Assembly (NCBI GenBank): GCA_031253625.1
Contig: JAIRVZ010000115.1
Coordinates: forward strand, 1 to 49,349
Reading direction: 5' to 3'
Length of the DNA: 49,349 bases
DNA from: Dysgonamonadaceae bacterium
GTDB lineage: Bacteria > Bacteroidota > Bacteroidia > Bacteroidales > Azobacteroidaceae
Below the pieces are notes generated by a model. It saw nothing but the letters and a program-made list of their open reading frames with translations, had not been told where the DNA came from and ran no database searches. The first letter of the stretch is position 1. Each line of letters opens with the position of its first letter. The position numbers and the translations under genes were made by a program. Positions 43,786 to 49,349 of this stretch are shown in pieces.

Positions 43786-45042
43786 TTATTCGAGTGTTTG
43801 ATAAACGGTATTGAGAAATTTCTCCCAAACATATGTATCAGGAAGACGATTCGTGTAAAGTAGGATAATCATATCTTCTTTCGGGTCGATGATGTAATCC
43901 GTGTTTGCCATTCCTCCCCAGCTGAGTGCTCCCGGTGATACCATTGGCGAAAAGTTGTTGATTGTTTCTCATGCTGTGCCTTCTCCGGGGTAGATTTGGA
44001 ATCCCAAACCAAAACGGAAGTTAGCATCGCGTCCTTCGGCAGAAAGAAGTTGATCTTTAGACATGATTTCGATGGTACGACGTCCAAGGATGCGTTGATT
44101 GTTGAAAATTCCACCGTTGAGTATCATTTGACAGAAACGAGCATAACCTTCGATAGTTCCGTTCAAGCCTGTTCCTCCTTGTGCAAATTGCCGGTTTTCT
44201 CCAAAAGGATACCGTCCGCTCCAAATTTCGATTGGCTCCAGTTTTCCCGTACTGTCGGCATGGTAAATGGAAACAAATCTGTCTTTATATTCTTCATCGT
44301 AGTAATAAGCCATTTCTTTGATGCCGAGCGGTTCGAAGATAGTTTCTTGAAAATACTCCTGTAAAGATTTTCCGGAAAAATACTCAACAAGATATGCCGC
44401 TACGTCTGATGCCGGATGATAATTCCATTTCGTTCCCGGATCGAAAAGCAGAGGTGCTTGAACGAGATTTTTGACATATTCTTCAAGTGTATTGTACTCT
44501 TTTGGCGGCATTGAGGGTTGTGGTCTTGTGCCTGTGATTCCTGATGTGTGAGAAAGCAAGTGACGAATCAATACAGGCGATGCTGCTTTTCGCGTTTGTA
44601 ATTTTGCCGGATTACTACCGGGAATGATTACCTGATCGGTCATTTCAGGTATATATTTCGACACCGGATCGTCGAGTTGAAATTTCCCTTGCTCGAAAAG
44701 CGTCATCAAAGCAACTGTGGTAATGGCTTTTGTTTGTGAATACATACGGAAGATATCGTCTTTTTGCAGTGGGATTTGCTTTTCAACATCTCTCCATCCA
44801 AAAGCTTTATTGTGTATCACTTGTCCGTTTTTAGCCACAAAAGTGAGGGCGTGCGGAATAATACCTCTGTCGACATAATCTTGTAGTAGAGCATCGATTC
44901 TTTCCAAACGTGTTTCATCTACGTTGAGTTGTTTGAAGTCGGCTTGATAATGAAATACTTGCGGCTTGTTTGTATCGTTAGACTTGTTGCAAGTACATGA
45001 TGCAAGGATGAACAAGCATCCAATAAATAAAATGTTTTTCAT
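43786..45042 (-). pseudogene. Serine beta-lactamase-like hydrolase lipoprotein interrupted by an in-frame TGA
   Basis: Class C beta-lactamase/penicillin-binding-type hydrolase. Lipobox LASC (Cys16), SxxK motif SQTK in FRMYSQTKAITT, and a Tyr motif in WNYHPASD. Translation stops at TGA (43969-43971) after PGEGTA, giving 357 residues. The same frame continues for 60 more residues (ETINNFSPMVSPGALSWGGM ... NTVYQTLE) to a TAA at 43786-43788. That continuation carries the WGG block where family members have the third active-site motif, and reads as an undamaged C-terminus. A single C-to-T change (CGA to TGA) would explain it. The truncated product should lack activity unless the codon is read through. 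It lies between a GldA-like gene and the esterase gene. Confidence 0.85.
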
Positions 45043-45085
45043 GACATATTTTTTTAAAAAAGAAAGCGCAAGTTACTCAAAAAAA

Positions 45086-45760
45086 TCAACCTTTTGTTAA
45101 TGATTTGAATAAAATCTCCAAATCATCAATTTCGTCGATTAATTTGTCGGCTACGATATTCCCTTTGTGTATAATGATAATGCGTGTGCAAATAGATGCA
45201 ACATCGACCAATGTATGAGAAGAAAATAAAATAGCTTTATCTTTGCTTAATTCTCGTAACAGATTTTTAATTTCGTCGATCTGATTAGGGTCTAATCCCG
45301 AAGTCGGTTCGTCTAAAATCAATAAATCGGGATTATGGATAATGGCTTGTGCCAATCCTACTCTTTGTTTGTAACCTTTTGACAATTGTGATATTTGTTT
45401 ATGAACTTCGGGCGTAAGTCCCACTTGCTCTATCGCAGTTCTTACTTGCTTCTTAAGGTCATTTGCCGACACATCAGAGGCATATAATTTCGCGACGTAC
45501 TCCAAATATTCAACGACATACATTTCTTCGTACAAAGGATTGTCTTCAGGCAGATAACCGATAAGTTTTTTTTCAATGAAAACATTACCTTCGTCTGCGT
45601 CGAGACATCCGGTAATGATTTTCATCGTAGTTGTTTTTCCTGCACCATTAGGGCCTAAGAATCCGATGACTTCACCTTTTTTTGCACTAAACGAAATATC
45701 GTTCAATACCTGATGGGTGTTGTATTTTTTAGAAATATGTTGTACTTCTAAAATCATCAT
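45086..45760 (-). CDS. gldA: ABC transporter ATP-binding protein, GldA-like
   Basis: Cytoplasmic ATPase, 224 residues. Walker A GPNGAGKTTT, Q-loop region YLPEDNPLYEEM, signature LSKGYKQRVG, Walker B LLILDEPTSGLD and switch histidine SSHTL are all present. The sequence is that of the GldA subgroup (gliding-associated ABC ATPase of Bacteroidetes), which pairs with GldF/GldG membrane subunits. Those are not here, and the protein lacks the roughly 70-residue C-terminal extension of typical GldA. The start at 45760 gives a TGATG junction with the preceding gene; a TTG one codon upstream is also in frame. Co-transcribed with the Cbp1-like lipoprotein gene. Whether it serves gliding is doubtful without partners. 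Confidence 0.8.
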   Translation of the reverse strand: MMILEVQHISKKYNTHQVLNDISFSAKKGEVIGFLGPNGAGKTTTMKIITGCLDADEGNVFIEKKLIGYLPEDNPLYEEMYVVEYLEYVAKLYASDVSANDLKKQVRTAIEQVGLTPEVHKQISQLSKGYKQRVGLAQAIIHNPDLLILDEPTSGLDPNQIDEIKNLLRELSKDKAILFSSHTLVDVASICTRIIIIHKGNIVADKLIDEIDDLEILFKSLTKG

Positions 45761-46620
45761 CAAGGATTAACTTTAATAACCAAATATTTAGTTAACGACC
45801 AGAATTTGTTTGTGTCTTTGATTACTAAGCTGACTTTCCCGTCTGCACCTTTCTCTAATTGATAAGTACCGGAAGGATGTTTTGAAATTAATTCGGCCTT
45901 TTTAGCATATAACGGAATAATTGTAAGTTTTTCGGGATTAGGTTCTTTGATAAAATAATCTTTACTGAAATCTGTTCCCAATTGGCCTTTCACAAGAATT
46001 CCCTGGTCTTTCAATTCTTTGTCGGTACCAAAACAATAGAAAACCGTTTTGATTATTGATTCCTGAGATTTAATTGTTTCGGCTTGCTCTTGAGAGTGAG
46101 TTTTCCAGTTGCTAACAGATGCCGATAAACTCGACACATTTTCGGAAAGGGCAGCAATTTGTTCGTCTTTCTTTGCCAATTCTTCTTGCAGGGCAGCAAG
46201 TGCGATTGTTCTATCTGTTATTTCAGCGCGAAGACGTTCGATTGTTTTCTTTAATTCCGAAGATTGGATACCCGAATTTTTCAATTTTTTCTCCAAGTCC
46301 GAAATTTTGTCTTTGCTATCCTGCAATGTTTTTGTAATTAACTGCATATCTTCCGAAATACGTTCGCGTGTGGATGGTGTCATTTCACCTCCTCTGACAG
46401 ATGCAACCGTTAGATAATTTTCAGCGGTTTTGATGCTTTGAAATCCGTCTTCCACCTCATTAAGGATTGAAAGAATATCATTCAATTCTCCAGTGGTACG
46501 CAAGTGTGCTAATTTTAATGAATCATTTTGCGCTTGCAATTCTTTGTATTCAGCGGAATTTTTTCCACACGACGATAAAAGCAGGGTAATTATCGTCATT
46601 CCTAATAAAAACTTTTTCAT
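45760..46620 (-). CDS. Cbp1-like coiled-coil lipoprotein
   Basis: 286 residues with a lipoprotein signal peptide (LLSSC, Cys18), a long helical coiled coil (about 25-195) and a small C-terminal beta domain (about 205-286; KDYFIKE ... IIPLYAKKAELISKHPSGTYQL ... FWSLTKYLVIKV). This layout, with the 'ENYLTVASVRGGEMTPSTRERI' stretch, matches the Bacteroidales family named after Bacteroides fragilis Cbp1, described as a collagen-binding glycoprotein adhesin. I identify it from memory of the family. Its stop overlaps the GldA-like start (TGATG), indicating coupled translation. Confidence 0.65.
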   Translation of the reverse strand: MKKFLLGMTIITLLLSSCGKNSAEYKELQAQNDSLKLAHLRTTGELNDILSILNEVEDGFQSIKTAENYLTVASVRGGEMTPSTRERISEDMQLITKTLQDSKDKISDLEKKLKNSGIQSSELKKTIERLRAEITDRTIALAALQEELAKKDEQIAALSENVSSLSASVSNWKTHSQEQAETIKSQESIIKTVFYCFGTDKELKDQGILVKGQLGTDFSKDYFIKEPNPEKLTIIPLYAKKAELISKHPSGTYQLEKGADGKVSLVIKDTNKFWSLTKYLVIKVNP

Positions 46621-46659
46621 ACAATATAATATTTAATTAATAAAATTTATTTCTGTTCG

Positions 46660-46735
46660 TTTCCGTTTCCGTTTTCATTTCCGTTTCCGTGCGCTGTCGC
46701 ACACGGCTATAGATGCGTGACCGCTATGCGGTCGG
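46660..46735. repeat. TTTCCG short repeats and two GC-rich hairpins between rsmI and the lipoprotein gene
   Basis: The stretch 46660-46688 repeats TTTCCG-like units about five times. Next to it are two perfect hairpins, GTGCG-CTGT-CGCAC (46689-46702) and GACCGC-TAT-GCGGTC (46719-46733), unusually GC-rich for this DNA and ending just before the rsmI stop. No T run follows on the minus strand, so they are not ordinary terminators. Possibly a degenerate repeat element or RNA processing site. Confidence 0.45.
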
Positions 46736-47404
46736 TTATATTGAGCTTATAATAATGACAAATTCGCCTCGTGGTTCGTTTGATTGGAAATGAGCAATTA
46801 CTTCGCTTAGTGTTCCTCTGACAGTTTCTTCATGCAATTTGGAAATTTCTCTCGATACGGAAATTTTTCGATTTTCTCCGAGAAATTCGGCTAATTGCAT
46901 CAACGTTTTTACTACCCTGAAAGGAGATTCATACAATATAATTGTTCTTTCTTCGAGCGCTAAACTTTTTAATTTTGTTTGTCTTCCTTTCTTTTGAGGC
47001 AAGAAACCTTCAAAACAAAAACGGTCGGTTGGAAATCCCGAATTAACCAAAGCAGGAACAAATGCCGTGGCTCCGGGTAGACATTCAACTTCCAATCCTT
47101 TTTCAACACAGGCTCTGACCAACAAAAAACCGGGGTCTGAAATTCCGGGTGTACCGGCATCAGAAACCAAAGCGATATTTTCTCCGGCTTGAATTCGTGA
47201 TACGATACTTGCTGCTGTTCCGTGCTCGTTAAATTTATGGTGAGATTGCATTTTGTTCCGTATGTCGAAATGTTTCAGTAGAAAACCTGTGGTGCGGGTG
47301 TCTTCTGCCAAAATCAAATCGACTTCCTTTAGAATGCGTATAGCACGGAAAGTCATGTCTTCCAGATTGCCTACGGGAGTCGGAACAAGATATAATTTTG
47401 CCAT
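46736..47404 (-). CDS. rsmI: 16S rRNA (cytidine1402-2'-O)-methyltransferase RsmI
   Basis: Methylates the 2'-hydroxyl of C1402 in the ribosomal decoding site using S-adenosylmethionine. 222 residues, a tetrapyrrole-methylase fold. N-terminal LYLVPTPVGNLEDMTFRAI, AEDTRTTGFLL, VSDAGTPGISDPGF, and the LPGATAFVPALVNSGFP motif are diagnostic. The protein ends shortly after the methylase core (EFVIIISSI), lacking the extra C-terminal domain of the E. coli protein, as in many Bacteroidetes. Starts three bases after the stop of the upstream gene, so co-transcribed. Confidence 0.93.
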   Translation of the reverse strand: MAKLYLVPTPVGNLEDMTFRAIRILKEVDLILAEDTRTTGFLLKHFDIRNKMQSHHKFNEHGTAASIVSRIQAGENIALVSDAGTPGISDPGFLLVRACVEKGLEVECLPGATAFVPALVNSGFPTDRFCFEGFLPQKKGRQTKLKSLALEERTIILYESPFRVVKTLMQLAEFLGENRKISVSREISKLHEETVRGTLSEVIAHFQSNEPRGEFVIIISSI

Positions 47405-47407
47405 TGT

Positions 47408-48040
47408 TCAGGAAAACCTTTTTTCGATGAGTTCTTTGAATTCGACTACGATTTCAGAGTCATTGTGCCATGACTGACTCTCTACGAAAACTTGGGTGTT
47501 TTCGATTGTTGAAAATTCATTCAAGGCATCGAAAACCTTGTTCATTTCTTCTGCCGACCCCATGAAAATTTCTCGCTGAAAACGGAATTTGTCATTTAAT
47601 GACATATATTTTCTGGTGTCTGCCAAAATCTTTATCTCTTCAGGTATATGCTCTTGTTTCTGTTCTTGCTCAGGTTTTTTTTCGTTTTCTTCTTCTGAAA
47701 TTTCGGGAACAGGTTCGGGGAAAAAACTGTCTCTCATTAATTCTTCAGAAATTTCCTCTTCATCATTGTCAATTTCAGGTAAATTTTCTACAGGTTTTGT
47801 TTTAGACAGAAAATCGGTTGTTTCCAAAAAAGAAATTTTGCTGGCAATGAATTGTTCTTGCATGAATTTTAATTGTTCCTGCTCAATATGGTGAAGTACC
47901 CCTGCGAGTTCTCGTACAATATCGTAAGAAGTACTAAAAAAAGAGATCGGCAATATTTCCGAATTTCTTGCATGGCGAAAAAGTTCTTCCAATGTTTGGA
48001 TTCGCTCTAAAGATTGTTCGATTTCTTTCTTGAATTGCAT
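47408..48040 (-). CDS. Conserved Bacteroidales protein of unknown function
   Basis: 210 residues, soluble. An N-terminal helical region (about 1-85) is followed by a long acidic, Glu/Pro-rich linker (about 86-135) and a compact C-terminal helical domain (about 138-210) with SLNDKFRFQREIFMGSAEEM as its most recognisable stretch. I recall similar 'LND-F-FQRELF' proteins in Bacteroidales, without a function. No signal peptide or membrane helix. Directly upstream of rsmI with a three-base gap, so the two are one operon. Confidence 0.7.
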   Translation of the reverse strand: MQFKKEIEQSLERIQTLEELFRHARNSEILPISFFSTSYDIVRELAGVLHHIEQEQLKFMQEQFIASKISFLETTDFLSKTKPVENLPEIDNDEEEISEELMRDSFFPEPVPEISEEENEKKPEQEQKQEHIPEEIKILADTRKYMSLNDKFRFQREIFMGSAEEMNKVFDALNEFSTIENTQVFVESQSWHNDSEIVVEFKELIEKRFS

Positions 48041-48069
48041 AATGGCTTTTTTCTTCTGAATTTTGGCTA

Positions 48070-48077
48070 CAAAGATA
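48070..48077 (-). promoter_or_regulatory. -7 box of the rsmI operon
   Basis: Reads TATCTTTG on the minus strand, matching TAnnTTTG, 29 bases before the start of the unknown gene at 48040. No strong -33 box. Confidence 0.45.
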
Positions 48078-48179
48078 TAATGTTTTGAACATAAATGAGT
48101 TTTTATTATGTTATTTCATGGAAAAATTGGTTAAGAGATTTGTTATGTTTTTCGTTTTCGATTGTCTTTATAATAAGTT

Positions 48180-48680
48180 ATGGAACAAATGCAATTCAAA
48201 AAAGAAGTACTACCCCTGAGAGAACGGTTGATATTATATGCAGAACGATTGTTGGAAAACAAAGGCGATGCGGAAGATATAATTCAGGATGTCTTTTTGA
48301 AATTGTGGCACATGCGCGATAAATTGGACGAATATGTTAGTGTTTATGCTCTTTCAGTTACGATGACAAAGCGTTTATGTCTGAATCGATTGAAAATCAA
48401 TCAGCGGGAACAAGAAGATTTGAACGAATTTATTCTTATTGATGAAAATCTTTCGCCGGATATTCAATTGGAGCAAAAAGACAATGTTGCACAAGTAATG
48501 CGAATCATCGACCAATTGCCCGATTTACAACAAGCCACTCTCCGGATGAAACATGTTGATGGACTTGAAATCGACGAAATTGCCGCTTTGACAGGAAGTT
48601 CTCCGGAATCTATCCGAATGAATTTATCGCGTGCCCGAAAAAAAGTGAAAGAAATATTTTTTAAAAACGACAAACAATGA
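48180..48680 (+). CDS. ECF (extracytoplasmic function) RNA polymerase sigma factor
   Basis: 166 residues. Directs RNA polymerase to alternative promoters in response to an envelope or stress signal. Sigma region 2 (about 15-75: YAERLLENKGDAEDIIQDVFLKLW) and region 4 (about 105-155: LPDLQQATLRMKHVDGLEIDEIAALTGSSPESIRMNLSRARKKV) are intact with no N-terminal extension. Overlaps the next gene by four bases (ATGA at 48677-48680), the usual layout of sigma/anti-sigma pairs. Divergent from the rsmI operon. Targets not visible. Confidence 0.92.
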   Translation: MEQMQFKKEVLPLRERLILYAERLLENKGDAEDIIQDVFLKLWHMRDKLDEYVSVYALSVTMTKRLCLNRLKINQREQEDLNEFILIDENLSPDIQLEQKDNVAQVMRIIDQLPDLQQATLRMKHVDGLEIDEIAALTGSSPESIRMNLSRARKKVKEIFFKNDKQ

Positions 48681-49252
48681 AACAAAATTACCAACGGATA
48701 GAAGAACAAATAGAACGTTTTTTCGACGGACAAACTTCAAACGAAGAAGAACGGGAATTATACGCTTTCTTTTCGAGTGAAAATGTTCCGGAACATCTTC
48801 TCCCCTATCGTCCGGTTTTTGCCTATTTCAAAACCGGAATAAAGGAAGACTCACAACCTCTGGAAATTGTAACGATACAATCGTCTCGAAAGAAAAAAAT
48901 AAGAATTTGGATGAGTATTGCCGCCTCACTACTAATATTGATTTCATTCGGAATATATCATTTTACACAAGAAAAAGATTTTAATCCATACGAAGGGAGC
49001 TATATCATTCGAAACGGTGTAAAAATAACCGACCCGAAGATAGTGAATCCGGAAATAGAAAAAACATTATATGCGATGTTGCAACGAGAAAAAGAATACG
49101 ACCAATTGTTGCAAAAATTACAGGAGATAGAACAAGACCCTTATGAACGAGCTATAACTGAAATCAAGCAACAACAATTGAAATGGGTGGAAACATTACA
49201 AGATGAAACCATCCGGGAAGAAGTACTGAAAATAATTAATCTCGAATTATAA
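48677..49252 (+). CDS. Putative membrane-bound anti-sigma factor
   Basis: 191 residues: a short cytoplasmic N-terminal region (about 1-72; RIEEQIERFFDGQTSNEEERELYAFF, the helical start usual in Bacteroidetes anti-sigma-type proteins), one transmembrane helix (about 75-96), and a helical, charged extracytoplasmic part. No zinc-binding HxxxCxxC motif is seen. Identified mainly by position after, and translational coupling with, the ECF sigma gene. Probably sequesters the sigma factor at the membrane. Confidence 0.7.
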   Translation: MKQNYQRIEEQIERFFDGQTSNEEERELYAFFSSENVPEHLLPYRPVFAYFKTGIKEDSQPLEIVTIQSSRKKKIRIWMSIAASLLILISFGIYHFTQEKDFNPYEGSYIIRNGVKITDPKIVNPEIEKTLYAMLQREKEYDQLLQKLQEIEQDPYERAITEIKQQQLKWVETLQDETIREEVLKIINLEL

Positions 49253-49271
49253 ACTCAAAAAAAGATTAGAC

Positions 49272-49349
49272 ATGAAAAAAATTGGATGGATTATGATGCT
49301 GTTCCTCATAGTGAGCAGCTTTTCGACAAAACTTGCCGCACAGGAGAAC
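49272..49349 (+). CDS. Exported protein, 5' end only
   Basis: ATG at 49272, 19 bases after the anti-sigma stop. The 26 visible codons are a signal peptide (MKKIGWIMMLF, then KLAAQEN), and the gene runs off the window. Third gene of the ECF operon. Similar Bacteroidetes loci often carry a small DUF4252-type exported protein here, but the visible part cannot show it. Confidence 0.7.
   Translation, partial: MKKIGWIMMLFLIVSSFSTKLAAQEN

Noticed and set aside
46660..46735. Rho-independent terminator for rsmI
   Set aside because: Stems are perfect but no T run follows on the minus strand.
1..49349. tRNA, rRNA, riboswitch or replication origin
   Set aside because: None of the short gaps (all under 300 bases) shows cloverleaf structure, rRNA-like sequence, a known riboswitch core or DnaA-box clusters on reading.

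Overview
The window looks like a chromosomal segment of a Bacteroidales bacterium (phylum Bacteroidota), probably a T9SS-carrying family such as Dysgonomonadaceae, Paludibacteraceae, Porphyromonadaceae or relatives; I cannot name a species. The evidence is low GC, few Shine-Dalgarno sequences, promoter boxes of the Bacteroidetes type (TAnnTTTG near -7), lipoprotein and Sec signal peptides, and at least five clear C-terminal type IX secretion (T9SS, type A) sorting domains plus a sixth divergent one. Other Bacteroidetes-type proteins are a membrane-bound TPR-AraC regulator, a GldA-type ABC ATPase, a Cbp1-like lipoprotein and an ECF sigma/anti-sigma pair.

Layout. 1-118 is the tail of an unknown gene. 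166-3834 is a surface lipoprotein glycoside hydrolase (GH2, exo-beta-D-glucosaminidase type). 3926-6819 is a translationally coupled pair, a Rid-family enzyme and a membrane-anchored TPR-AraC transcription factor. 6988-20761 is the most striking region: three tandem paralogous secreted subtilases (S8) fused to glycine-rich beta-solenoid modules. Each has a related promoter/leader and each transcription unit ends in a recognisably homologous hairpin terminator. Two small secreted proteins follow the first copy. 20834-28581 (minus strand) holds an L,D-transpeptidase lipoprotein and a giant alpha-2-macroglobulin-like protein that has lost its thioester. 28645-34330 holds a Fic enzyme, a PIF1/RecD-like helicase and an unknown secreted coiled-coil protein. 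34556-36493 is dnaK.

36566-38647 is an AT-rich accessory patch: a small membrane/coiled-coil protein, a Y1 (HUH) transposase flanked by long inverted repeats (RAYT/REPtron-like), and the 5'-truncated remnant of an ATP-binding regulator. 38723-45042 (minus strand) holds two more T9SS cargos (a zincin metalloprotease with PPC and Listeria-Bacteroides repeats, and a SASA-type carbohydrate esterase with an InlB-type repeat and a CBM-like domain) and a serine beta-lactamase-like hydrolase interrupted by one in-frame TGA. 45086-48040 (minus strand) holds a GldA-like ATPase, a Cbp1-like lipoprotein, RsmI and a conserved unknown. 48180 to the end is an ECF sigma factor, its probable anti-sigma factor and the start of a third exported protein.

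How the parts fit (inference): the region is devoted largely to the cell surface and secretion, with exported proteases, glycan hydrolases/esterases, peptidoglycan cross-linking and a protease-trap relative. The subtilase array appears to have grown by duplication of whole transcription units, followed by gain or loss of roughly 280-320-residue solenoid modules and sequence exchange among sorting domains. The TPR-AraC regulator next to it is the obvious candidate regulator. No tRNA, rRNA or CRISPR array was found, and no gene-free stretch exceeds 300 bases.
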